In this document: positions 21,136 to 31,960 of the stretch, piece after piece | How positions within the stretch are numbered: position 1 is the stretch's first letter | Layout of the letters: each line of letters begins with the position of its first letter | Origin: Endomychus coccineus | Taxonomy: Eukaryota; Arthropoda; Insecta; Coleoptera; Endomychidae | Length of the DNA stretch: 64,000 bases | Reading direction: 5' to 3' | Assembly (NCBI GenBank): GCA_958510875.1 | Contig: OY294067.1 | Location: 140,760,346-140,824,345, forward strand | Program-made: the position numbers and the translations under genes | Notes under the pieces: generated by a model | The model's input: the letters and a program-made list of their open reading frames with translations, nothing else | Told to the model about the DNA's origin: nothing | Databases searched by the model: none

Positions 21136-21906
21136 GCTTTCTTGGTATTTTGGTTCGTATATATACTGAGAATGGAATAAACATTTTTGTTGACGTTTCG
21201 ACAATGTTTATTGTCTTTATCAAAATTGTGAATTAGTGTTTCCATGTAATTTAGATTAATTAAATGCGTCTGCAGCCGACTTGTGTTTTAAGATCCAAAT
21301 AAAACTGCAGAAAACATTGGATCGGTTGTGTGTGAAAAAGTAATGTATGGCTAATTACAATTGGAAATGGATTGAATTTAGTTAAACATAAGACATTTTA
21401 AGATTATACAATTCTAAATATCTATGATCATTGAATGAATTAGTTATTCTATGATAAACACTTCACATCATAAACAACTAATCAAGTTTAAGATAATTCT
21501 ATGGAATTTAACCTCAAAATTGTTACTTATATAGTCATAGTTAAATGATACGTTATCTGTTTTTTTATGTTGAATTTTAAATAGACAAATGGAAAGTGGT
21601 ACTTCAAATTAATAGAATTTTGTTAAGTTTGAATTAGATTATTGTAAATTTCGAAAGATTCGTATCTATTTTGTCATTTACACAATTGTTCTTTTCAATT
21701 TGAATGCATTCTAATATCAAACGTTTGTTGTCGTTCTTTTCAATATTTAAAATATTTGTATTGTTGTAGTCCAATGTATGGTTAGTGTCTTTTACATGTT
21801 TATTGAGCGCAGTTGATGAATTTTTTGTATATTTGTGTCCATTCAATCTTTTTTCGAGGTATTGTGAAGATTGGCCAATGTATACCTTTTCGCAATCTTT
21901 GCAATC
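21132..21906 (-). mobile_element. PLE-1 3' fragment, minus strand
   Basis: Reverse complement of the preceding tail, extending into the end of the endonuclease ORF: residues from NGHKYTKNSSTALNKHV to LSK are readable at 21846-21640 with a few substitutions. It stops at 21906 inside the endonuclease and joins a plus-strand PLE-1 end. It is truncated at its 5' side. Confidence 0.85.
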
Positions 21907-22003
21907 TTCTCTAAATTACATGAAAACACTAATTCACAATTTTGATAAGGACAATAAACATTGTCGAAACGTCAAGAAGAATTTTTATTCCATTTTCAGT
22001 ATA
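21907..22003 (+). mobile_element. PLE-1 3' end, interrupted by a foldback element
   Basis: Starts abruptly within the tail (TTCTCTAAATTACATG) and runs to CAGTA, where the foldback transposon is inserted. The sequence resumes at 22944 (TATATACGAACC) and ends near 22985. After about 25 bp, a minus-strand PLE-1 end follows at 23013-23096. Confidence 0.8.
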
Positions 22004-22943
22004 CAGGGTGAGTCAGTTTTTTGTAGACAAACTTCAACAGGAGATAGAACAGATGTTTTTAAGGAGAAAAGTTGTCATAAACATATGTCGTAGAAGGCGT
22101 CGTTTTCGAAATACAGGGGGGTGTTGACATTGAAAAAAAAAGTTGTTTTTTTGCGAATATTTCCGGAATTGTTCATGGTACAGAAAACAGCTTTCGTGAG
22201 CATTTTCTACTCATAGTAAGCTATGTTCGATGAAAAAAATTTTTTTACTCATAATTGGTGAAGATTTTGAAGGGGTAGTGAGTATTTTTCTCCCCAACTT
22301 CTACGCCACTGGAAAAAGTACGGTTTTGAGACAACCATACGAACTGCAAATATTTTCTACACAAAAAAGGTACTATTGGTTATAAGCTCTAAAAATGACT
22401 TTTTTCGAGAAAAATCAACTTTTATGTTGGAAATTATGGTCAATCCTTTGGTTTTGTTACTTGTTCTAACGTTTGAATAAATTTTGTTTAATTAGTAAGA
22501 ATTGATCATGTTTTTCAACATAAAAGTTGATTTTTCCCGAAAATTGTCATATTTAGAGCTTATAATCTAGAGTACCTTTTTTGTGTAGGAAACTTTGTCG
22601 GTTCAATTGGTTTTCTCAAAACCGTACTTTTTCCGGTGACGTAAAAGTTGGGGAGAAAAACACCCACTACCCCTTCAAAATCTTCACCAATTGAGAGTAA
22701 TAAAAAAAATTTTATCGCGCAGAACATAGCCTATTTCGAGTAGAAAATGCTTACAAAAGCTGTTCTTTGTGCGATAAACGGTTTCGGAGATATTCGCAAA
22801 AAACGAATTTTTTTTTTCAACTTCAACACCCTGTATGTCGAAAACGAAGCCTTCTACGACATATGTTTATAGAAGCTTTTCTTCTTAAAAACACTTGTTC
22901 TACCTCCTGTTGTAGTTTGTCTACAAATAACTGACTCACCCTG
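22004..22943. mobile_element. Foldback DNA transposon 1 (long terminal inverted repeats)
   Basis: Starts with CAGGGTGAGTCAG and ends with CTGACTCACCCTG. Nearly the whole 940 bp is one imperfect inverted repeat with a short central region near 22470-22490. It is flanked by TA on both sides, and removing it with one TA restores the PLE-1 terminal sequence seen elsewhere, which proves insertion with a 2-bp TA duplication. No transposase is present, so it is non-autonomous. The superfamily is not decided; a TA target suits Tc1/mariner-like or related enzymes. Confidence 0.88.
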
Positions 22944-23096
22944 TATATACGAACCAAAATACCAAGAAAGCATAAATATATTCAAAATGGTTCAAAAAAA
23001 CAAATAAAAAAAATATGTATATGTATATTCTTCAATTGATATTCTTGAACCATTTGTAATATCTGTATGCTTTCTTGGTATATTGGTTCGTTTATA

Positions 23097-24306
23097 CAGG
23101 GTGTCCCAGGTTTTAGTAGCACAACTTCAACAGTCGATAGAAAATTTGATTTTGAGAAAAAAAGTTCCTATTAACATATATGCACAGACGCTTAGTTTTT
23201 GAGATACAGGCTGTTGAAATTGAAAAAAAAATTTAGTTTTTTGCGAATATCTCCGGAACCGTTTATCGTAAAGAAAACAGCTTTCGTGAGCTACTCATAG
23301 TAAGCTATGTTCTGCGCAGTAAGAAGATTTTTTTCAGTCTTAATTGGTGAAGATTTTGAAGGGGTAGTGGGTGTTTTTCTCCCCAACTTCTACGCCACTA
23401 GAAAGAGTACGGTTTTGAAACGACCATTTGAACCGCCACAAGAAAGGTACTTCTGGTCATAAGCTCTGAAGCTGACCGTTTTCGAGAAGAATCAACTTTT
23501 ATGTTGAGAAACATGGTCAATCCTTTGGTTTTATTACTTGTTCTAACGTTTGAATAAATTTTGTTTAATTAGTAAGAATTGACCATGTTTTTCAACATAA
23601 AAGTTAATCTTTCTCGAAAACGGTCAACTTCAGAGCTTATGACCAATAGTACCTTTCTTGTGTAGAAAACATTGGCAGTTCAAATGGTTGTCTCAAAACC
23701 GTACTTTTTTCAGTGGTGTAGAAGTTCAAAATTTTCACCAATTAAGAGTAAAAAAATTTTTTTATCGCACAGAACATAGCTTGCTATGAGTAAAAAATGC
23801 TCACGAAACCTGTCTCTTGTACGATGAACGGGGCCGGAGATATTCGATACTTGTTCTAACGTTTGAATAAATTTTGTTTAATTAGTAAGAATTGACCATG
23901 TTTTTCAACATAAAAGTTAATCTTTCTCGAAAACGGTCAACTTCAGAGCTTATGACCAATAGTACCTTTCTTGTGTAGAAAACATTGGCAGTTCAAATGG
24001 TTGTCTCAAAACCGTACTTTTTTCAGTGGTGTAGAAGTTCAAAATTTTCACCAATTAAGAGTAAAAAAATTTTTTTATCGCACAGAACATAGCTTGCTAT
24101 GAGTAAAAAATGCTCACGAAACCTGTCTCTTGTACGATGAACGGGGCCGGAGATATTCGCAGAAAACGAATTTTTTTATTTCAATTCCAACACCCTGTAT
24201 CTCGAAAACGAAGCCTTCTACGACATATGTTTATGAGAACTTTCTCCTTAAAAACACTTGTCCTATCTCTTGTTGCAGTTTGTCTACAAAAAACTGACTC
24301 ACCCTG
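23097..24306. mobile_element. Foldback DNA transposon 2 (relative of foldback 1)
   Basis: Starts CAGGGTGTCCCAGG and ends GACTCACCCTG, flanked by TA. The same internal phrases as foldback 1 occur (AACCGTACTTTTT, GAGATATTCGC, GACCATGTTTTTCAACAT). A 313-bp internal segment is duplicated in tandem, which explains its greater length. It interrupts a minus-strand PLE-1 end. Confidence 0.82.
23536..24161. repeat. Tandem duplication, period 313 bp, inside foldback 2
   Basis: The copy at 23536-23848 and the copy at 23849-24161 read identically wherever I compared them. It is either very recent or an assembly artefact. Confidence 0.85.
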
Positions 24307-24308
24307 TA

Positions 24309-24690
24309 AAATAAAAATGTGTTTGACGTTTCGACAATGTTTACTGTCTTTATCAAAATTGTGAATTAGTGTTTCCATGTAATTTAGAAAAGAATAGATG
24401 ATTTCGATTAATGAAATGCGTCTGCAGCCGACTTGTGTTTTGAGATCCAATTAAAACTGCAGAAAACATTGGATCGATTGTGTGTGAAAGTGTAATGTAT
24501 GGCTAATTACAATTTGAAATGGATTGAATTTGATTAAATACAAGACATTATAAGATTGTACAATTATAAATATCTGTGATTATTGTATGAATTAGTTATT
24601 CTATGATAAACATCTACATTTATCATAATCAACTATTCAAGTTTAAGATAATTCTATGGAATTTAACATCAAAATTGTTACTCATAGTGT
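24309..24690 (-). mobile_element. PLE-1 3' region, minus, left of the Gypsy insertion
   Basis: TTTGACGTTTCGACAATG through CTGCAGCCGACTTGTGT to TTGTTACTCATAGTGT. The PLE continues after the Gypsy element at 33678 (GAGTTATAGTTG...), as shown by comparison with 46960-47010. A short target duplication GTGT/GAGT is likely. Confidence 0.85.
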
Positions 24691-24982
24691 TGTAACGGAG
24701 CTTAAATTTTGAAAGATTATTTAATTTAGATCAGGCAATAAATACGGATTTTACATGTAATTTCAGTTTGAATATTTCATTATTTCAATAGATATGAATG
24801 AATTCCGAATGTGTATTCCGTGATTGACACTTTTCCAACTCTCCGTAATTTCGAATAAGTGTAATTATTCAAATAGATGAATCAAATTCATGCCCGTTCA
24901 AAATTGCATTTCATTCCGATAAGATATGTTGCAGAAACAGGGGTCTGGCCAGTTAAGACACCAAAATTTGAACAGCCTTATG

Positions 24983-24993
24983 TATAAAAAAGG
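24983..24993 (+). promoter_or_regulatory. LTR TATA box
   Basis: TATAAAAAAGG, conserved at 32253-32263 in the 3' LTR, about 290 bp from the LTR start. It is the likely core promoter of the Gypsy transcript. Confidence 0.5.
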
Positions 24994-25708
24994 CGAACAA
25001 CCGAAAAACTCCGATAACACTTTCTTAGTCCGCCGAGAGAAACTACCGGAGCGTCATGTGCGCGAATTTTAGATCTAAAGAGTAGCGTCACTTTTATACA
25101 TTTTTCGGGGCATAAGTAAAAAACCCTTGGCACAAAATAAGGAATTGGTGGAGGAGACCTGTCCAGTACCTCGGAAAACATATAAACGCCGTGACAGCCA
25201 AAAGATGGCTCTCTTGTGTTTTTGAATTTCAATCAGTGAAGTAGCTCTCTTGTGTTTTTTTGAATTTCGATAAGTTAAGTGCTCTTTCGTGATTTCAATT
25301 TCCAAGTAGTACAATAGGTCTTTAGTGATTTCAATTTTCAATCAATGTAGTTGCATATAAGAAACGAAGTAAATTAATTATCCAAGTTTGAGTCAGATAT
25401 AAGCTGTGAAGTAACAACAGTGTTCCGTTTGTGTTTGTGAATTTTACATAAGGTAATTGATAGCAAATAAGTTTATATTTTTGGACATTACGATATATTG
25501 ATTTATGATTATTATTGTGATTGGTAAACGTTTGTACGATACCTAAGTTCCGTAGTATTCAGTAATTTGAATTGGTGAATTTGAGTTTATACCGTCAGAG
25601 GTCAGATCGCGCACGAGTTGAATTCGCGCGTGAATTCCAATATTCAAGTAATTGTATGGTGTGTACAGAGTGTGTATGTTTGAACGACAGGGGCGTCTTC
25701 GATATATT

Positions 25709-25867
25709 TGTACACGCTGTGCCTATCCCGGAAGTATAAGTATATCATAGACGACCAAACCGCCAACGGCTTGTACACGCTGTGTCTATCCCGGAAGTAT
25801 AAGTATATCATAGACGACCAAACCGCCAACGGCTTGTGCACGCTGTGTCTATCCCGGAAGTATAAGC
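25709..25867. repeat. 62-bp tandem repeat in the LTR, about 2.5 units
   Basis: The unit contains CACGCTGTGTCTATCCCGG and ATAGACGACCAAACCGCC. It is also present at about 32740-32898 in the 3' LTR, so it predates insertion. An isolated extra half unit lies near 25970. Confidence 0.88.
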
Positions 25868-26841
25868 TTTGGTGATTGTGTGATTGAGAATCGTAATAAT
25901 TCCCTTAATACTATGAGAAGTCTTCGGCCGTGGATATAGGGGTCATTGCAGATACGATAGTTAGGACTTGTGCACGCTGTGTGTATCCCGGAAGTATAAG
26001 CCCTGCTTGTCTAGATTCTGAATCTGCAAAGTGTATGAAATCTAATACTGTCATACAATTACCGGGCGCTCCGTGAAAGTTATTACAAGGGTGGGTGAGG
26101 TGACAGAATAAACTCAATTAGAGTAATTAACCGAAAAATAGTAAAATCTGATATCGTACAATCGGAAAACTAGTGCAAACAATATTTTCCGAACCAAACG
26201 AATTAATAACCGAATATATCGTATTGTGATTTGGACATTTCATTTATTAGTGTTGCTTTCTAAAATTTACCGAATACCGCTCATTACGCTGGGACCTGTT
26301 TGATTCGTACTTTTCCGCAAATTGATCATTCTGAATCATTTGTGAACCGATTCCGTACCGCTGAATTGAATCTAGTTACCGAACACATCGTAAAGTAGAT
26401 ATGTTGAAAGAGTTTACATTTACCTTTTGAGCTTCATTACATTTTCCGTCTGGGTGAAATCTTTGTAAATAATACCGTTCAATTGCATTTATATTGATTA
26501 TTCTGAAAGTGTACTTGTTATATTTATTATATATTTTATTAGTTGGAATTCCCCGTTTTATTGGATTATTTCTGCTCCATCTTCAAGCGAATTAAGTTAT
26601 AACCAGGTATCAATTGTAATTGAAGCCTACAATTTCGATACTGTTTTCTGCCCATTGGAGTCTGGTTTTACTTCACTGTAGCTACCTTAGGGACAAGGCT
26701 ATCTATAGATAGCAGAGTGACAAGCCTTGTGGTGAAGACCCTAGCAGAAGTCTCCAAAAAGGAGTAAATCTTTAGAAAATCTGGCGCCCGAGGATTTGAA
26801 ATAAGCACTTTACCGAAAAGTCGCAAGGTCACGTTATAAAA

Positions 26842-26859
26842 TGGCGTCCACGAGCAGGG
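26842..26859 (+). other. Primer-binding site
   Basis: TGGCGTCCACGAGCAGGG starts 3 bp after the LTR. It begins with TGG, the complement of tRNA CCA; the next base implies a G discriminator, as in tRNA-Ser. An untranslated leader fills 26860-27571 without a recognised feature. Confidence 0.55.
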
Positions 26860-27571
26860 ACCTTTGAAAATAGACCGAGGGGGAATTTTTTTTTTGTTGA
26901 TTCCGAAAAATTAAATGTTGAAAAATTCATTGCAATTGAACCGGTAGTCCGTTTTGAATGAAATTTCAGATATAGTGTGACAGAAAAACAAGCTTCAAGT
27001 GCCCGACGTTTCGAATACGTTTTCAAAACATCCCCGGGAGTTTGTTTTTGAATTTTGGAAATTTGGAAAAGTTTTGACAGAAAATTGTTCCCCGTGTTCA
27101 CCAAGGTTGTTCGGTGAAATTTGTTTTCTGATCCGCCCCCCCGTTTCAGGGGAAACATCAAGTTTTTAACCGTGAATCTGACTGAAAAATTGATTGTTCC
27201 GTGAGGTGTAGAATTGTTAACTACACCTCAGTGTGCTGCCCAAATTTCGATTTTTGGCCATATTTTGCCCTTTGATTTTCCCAGTCAACCGTAACCTGGA
27301 TTGGGCAAGTCATAGCTCCTCTCCAACTAAATCGATACCGAGGAAGCCGTTGGTAACATTTTTGGGCGGATTGGATCAATCGTTTTGGAGTTACATCCCT
27401 AAATCAAAGTTACGTTGCCCAAATTGGGTCATGTGATTTGATTGCTTCTGCCTTATTGGAAGGAAGGTGTGTACTGGTTTTGGTTACCGCACCCTCTTCC
27501 GTTACCTACCCCTGAACAAAATAATTTATTTTTGGGGTTGAACATTTTGATTTTGAATTGGATTAGATAAA

Positions 27572-28158
27572 ATGGATGCTATACTCAAGGCGCCGCAGCA
27601 TACACCTACCAATATTGAAGACATGGTGCAATGATCGCAGAACGGGAATTGTTCTGGTTGCACCGAAATTTATTGCCGGAGTATAGGCAATTTATCCGGC
27701 AAGGGACTTTCAACGACGTGCCATCGTTAATGTTACAGGCGAAAAAGTTTGAGAATCTGCAGGCTGAGCAGAAACTCATGCAGAAGAAGATTTTCCCAGT
27801 GTCAGTGAGGGTACAGATTTCAAGTCCAGCAGCAAGGATTATGGAGCCGTCAGCACCGGGTAGGCGACCTGCACCTGAACCGTCATCGCCAGTCAAGTCC
27901 GGGATACCGAAGGTCCCTGAGCAGACTTGTTGGGATTGTGGTCTCCGGGGCCACTTCAGGACGCAGTGCCCTACCAGGCTGAAGCCGAGTACCGCAACAC
28001 AGCCCATCTCATGTTGGAGATGTGGGGGAAGGGGGCATGGCAAAAATAATTGTCGGAATCCGCCGAAATTATTTTGCTCAAGATGCCGCCGCCCTGGGAT
28101 CATGTCCCGTGATTGTCCGTGTCCGGGACAGGGGAACGTCCGCGGGACTGCGAGGTAG
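27572..28158 (+). pseudogene. Gypsy gag remnant with zinc knuckles
   Basis: ATG at 27572 opens only 20 codons before TGA at 27632. The downstream frame 27631-28158 carries the gag C-terminus: a short helical stretch, a Pro-rich linker, and CCHC knuckles CWDCGLRGHFRTQC and CWRCGGRGHGKNNC. A third (CSRCRRPGIMSRDC) has Ile in place of His. The matrix and most of the capsid are missing, so internal deletion is inferred. gag overlaps pol by 46 bases, with pol in the -1 frame, as in elements that use -1 frameshifting. Confidence 0.85.
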
Positions 28159-31100
28159 CGAGGCCGAAGCAGATCCCGGTTGAACAGGCCTCGACGAAGA
28201 AGGTGAGAACCGCTCACCTCACCACTGTTGTGGACGGCACCGTGGATAAGGGGTCCGCCGGTGCCGTTGAAAATACCGTCAATTGTAATACCGATAATAC
28301 CGATAATAAACCGAAATTACCGAATGACTGTGAGAATAAAGTTAAAGTAGAGACGAGAAACAGTGAAGTGAAAAATGAGAGTGTTCTAGCCTCGTGTGAC
28401 GAAAGAATTATTTTTAAAAATACCGCTGCTCAAACTTTAGGTGAAAACCGACAATTTATAAAAGTCCGGGTATTAGGTAAAACTTTTTCGGCTCTCGTGG
28501 ATACCAGAGCCACCCGTTCTTCCATCAATGACGCAGTTGTTAGGTTATGTAAGGATTCCGGGTTAGAACCAGTTCCCATTAAGGCCGTAGGCACTAAGAT
28601 GGCCAATGGTAGTTTGGTTCCTAGTACTACCGCATACCGAATCTCATTGCATTTTGGATGTGGTGAGATTGAAGCAGAATTTGTGCATTTACCGTCGTTA
28701 TTATCGGATATGATAATAGGAATGGAGATTTTGAGTTCCGGTTTGTTTAAAATACATCTACCATCCGCTGGGGTGTATTATAAGGACAATTTGATTCGGA
28801 CAAATTGTGAAAAAGTTTCCAATGAAGCTAGTTCCGGACCGAAGGCAGTCAAACGTGCACGCTTCTGTGATGAAGTGGAGACACAACTAGCAACATTGTC
28901 GGAAACTCAACAGGATAGACTGAACCGATTTCTGAAAACAGAAACGAAATATTTTGAATGAATTCAAGGAACCACGCCGCTGATTCAACACGAAATAAAA
29001 TGGACAAATACCGATCCGATAAAGCAGCGTTACCGACCGCAGAATCCGAGGATGCAAGCAATCATCAACGAGGAAGTTGATCGAATGATGGCAGAGGAAG
29101 TCATGGAACCGTCAAGTAGTCCGTGGAGTTCACAAGTTGTGGTGGTGAAGAAGAAAGATGGAAAACCGAGATTTTGCATTGATTTCCGGATGATAAACAA
29201 AGTCTCCGTGAAAGATGCATATCCACTGCCTCATATAAGTGCCATCTTGGACAAACTCCGGCGTGCTAGATATATTACTAGCATTGACCTGAAGCAAGGG
29301 TATTGGCAAATACCGCTGACACCGGAAAGTAAACCCATCACAGCATTTACTTTACCAGGCCGTGGCTTATTCCAATTTGAGGTAATGGCCTTTGGTTTAC
29401 ATTCCGCACCGGCAACTTTTCAGAGGCTGATGGATACCATCATCGGACCAGATATGGTTTCACACGCTTTTCATTATTTGGAAGACATTATTGTTCTGGG
29501 AGAGACGTTCGAGGAACATCTCACGAATTTGAGAGAGGTTTTCCGGCGATTGAGGGAAGCTAATCTGAAGATGAACCCGGAAAAATGCCAGTTCTGCCGC
29601 ACGTCGATAAAGTATTAAGGTCATGTAGTCACCGCCGAAAGTATTCATACAGACCCTGAGTTAATCGAAGCTATCCAGCAGATTCCAAGCCCGTCTACAG
29701 AGAGGGAACTCCGGCGTTTCTTAGGAATAGCTTCGTGGTACCGCCGTTTCATACCGTCGTTTTCAAAAATTATCAGTCCGTTAACGGTCTTATTGGAAAA
29801 GCATCGACGTTGGAGTTGGGGAGAGGAGCAACAAGTCGCGTTCAACAAATTGAAAGATATGTTGACCAGTGCCCCTGTGTTGGCTTGTCCAGACTTCAAC
29901 AGGCCGTTTATTTTGCAAACCGATGCTTCTGATGTGGGAATTGCTGCGGCATTGACCCAGAATATTGAGGGAGCCGAACGAATCATTGCCTACGCTAGCC
30001 GAATATTAACAGCCGCCGAGAAGAATTACTCTGTTACCGAGAAGGAATGTTTGGCTATTGTGTGGGGCATTGATGAAATGAGACCGTATTTAGAGGGATA
30101 CAGATTTACCGTTTTGAGCGACCACCAGTCATTGAAATGGCTGCAATCAATAGAGAGTCCGAGTGGGAGATTGGCTCGGTGGAGCATTTTGCTACAATAG
30201 TACGATTTTGAAATAAAATATCGTAAAGGAGTGTTGAACCGAGTGGCTGATGCCCTGTCACGTGATCCATTACCGAACAAGGAAGGAATGTATGACAATC
30301 AAGAGTTATTCGTACTGAATGCTCCAGTAAATTGTAACTGGTACAATTCAAAGAAATCCGAAGTTGAAAAGAGTCCAGAAACGTATCCGGATTATCGTGT
30401 GAAAGATAATCGGTTGTACCGCCACTTCTGGGACTCGAATGACTTGTCCAAACCGGAAATGAGAGATCCGTGGAAGCTATGTGTTCCAAAACCGCTCCAG
30501 TTGAACTTTCTGAAAGAAAACCATGACAGTCCGACTGCAGGACATCTAGGTATTGCCAAGACGATTGCGCGAATATCCCACAAGTATTATTGGCTGGGGA
30601 TGTTCCGCGATATAGCGAAGTACGTGCGTGGATGTACGCAGTGCCAAGCATTCAAAGTGTCTCAACAGCAGAAGCCTGGATTTATGCAGCCGACCGTGAA
30701 TCAGTTTCCTTGGAAATGTGTGAGCACCGACTTGGTAGGACCGTTATCAAGATCCGCCAAGGAAAACAATTTTATCCTTGTCATGCAGGACCGTTCTACG
30801 AAGTGGGTACAGTGTAAACCGTTGAGAAAAGCAACCGCGCAGGCTGTAACTCAAGCCTTCTACGAGGAGATAATAACTCGTTTTGGTTGTCCGGAAACCG
30901 TTATCAGCGACAATGGGACACAGTACGAGAGTGAAATTTTCAAGACATTCCTGAAAGAGTTTGGAATTAAGCATCGCCTCACAACAACAAACCGGACCTT
31001 AAAAACCATGATTGCACAATTTTACAATGGAGATCACAGAAAATGGGATAAATTTCTACCCCATTTTGCATTTGCCTCAAATTCCGCCCCACATGAATCC

Positions 31101-31427
31101 ACCGGATTTTCAACTACCTTTTTAAATTTTGGCCGAGAACTTGAAGTTCCGAATTCGATAGTCCATTCCTTTACCGCTCCGGTGGAGACCGAGGGAAATA
31201 TTCCGACCGATTCGAATCGTGAACAGATTTCAGAACACCGAACTAGATTAGACAAATTACGCGAAACTTTCCAGCCTTTGCAGTACCACCGAGACCGCGG
31301 TGTGTGCGCTGCCGAGCGTGCCCATGTCGGGGAAATCACTGAAGATTTCAAGTGTTCCGTTCCGAAGAAGCAGTCAAGTGTCCATTCCGAAGAGGAAGTT
31401 AAGTTTTCCAGTCCGAAGCAGTTCTAA
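28113..31427 (+). pseudogene. Gypsy pol: protease, RT, RNase H, integrase, with three in-frame stops
   Basis: One frame throughout, interrupted by TGA at 28959, TAA at 29616 and TAG at 30198. Protease: ALVDTRATRSS, where Arg replaces the active-site Gly, with IIGMEIL downstream. RT: VVVVKKKDGKPRFCIDFR, DLKQGYWQIPL, FGLHSAPATFQRLM, and YLED in place of YxDD. RNase H: LQTDASDVGIAAALTQ, TEKECLAIVW and LSDHQSLKWL. Integrase: zinc-finger residues in HDSPTAGHLG and CTQC, then STDLVGPL and VISDNGTQYESE. The segment that should carry the third catalytic acid is shortened to TTTNRTLKTM, so the Glu is lost. The protein is inactive in at least three enzymes. Confidence 0.93.
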
Positions 31428-31800
31428 GTTCTCCGTGCTGATGAAGCAGAAGTGTTAAGTTCCATTCCAAAGAGGAAGATGCTTAAGTTTCTCCGTTTTA
31501 AAGAAGAAGTTTTGTTTTCCGAAGCAGAAGAAGCTTCATGTTTGTCCGTTCCGAAGAAGAAGTTTTAAGTCTTTCAATTTTAAAGAAAGAGTTTTGTTTT
31601 CCGGAGCAGAAGAAGTTTCAAGTTTGTCAGTTCCAAAGAAATCTTCAAGTTTCCATTCTGAAGAAGGTGTCAAATTTTCCGTTCTTAAGAAGTTGATGTT
31701 TTAAGTTTTCCGTTCCGAAGAAGATGTTTTGAGTTTTCCCATTCCGAAGTAGAAGTGCAGTTCTCCGTTCCGCAGAAGAATTTTATGTTCCAAGTAAGAT
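31360..31800 (+). repeat. Degenerate tandem array downstream of integrase, unit about 40-50 bp
   Basis: Repeated variants of TTCCGAAGAAGAAG and TTTAAGTTTTCCGTT, about nine units with drifting length. It begins inside the integrase C-terminal coding sequence and continues past the stop codon. Confidence 0.75.
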
Positions 31801-31950
31801 ATTGCTATTCCGCGATGTTCCCGACAAAGGAAATTTAAGTTTTAACGTCAGATTAGGGTATCTTACCTCTGTATTAGATTTTTTTTCGTATGAATTCTCA
31901 GATGAGAATTGAAAAATGAAAGAATCATATTCTTTCATTTTTAACCAAAC

Positions 31951-31960
31951 TTAGGGAAGA
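31951..31960 (+). other. Polypurine tract
   Basis: TTAGGGAAGA directly precedes the 3' LTR start TGTAACG; the expected plus-strand primer. Confidence 0.6.

Larger units (their letters stand above)
24691..26838 (+). repeat. 5' LTR, 2148 bp
   Basis: Matches 31961-33677 along its length apart from three segments absent from the 3' LTR: about 25205-25450, about 30 bp near 25965-25990, and about 150 bp near 26060-26205. It holds a TATA box and a 62-bp tandem repeat. The 25205-25335 segment contains a repeated GTGATTTCAATTT phrase. Confidence 0.9.

Noticed and set aside
25709..25867. CRISPR-like direct repeats
   Set aside because: The units are contiguous without unique spacers and lie in an LTR of a eukaryotic retrotransposon.
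28849..31351. Minus-strand frames opposite the Gypsy pol
   Set aside because: They are shadows of pol, which shows ordered protease, RT, RNase H and integrase motifs.
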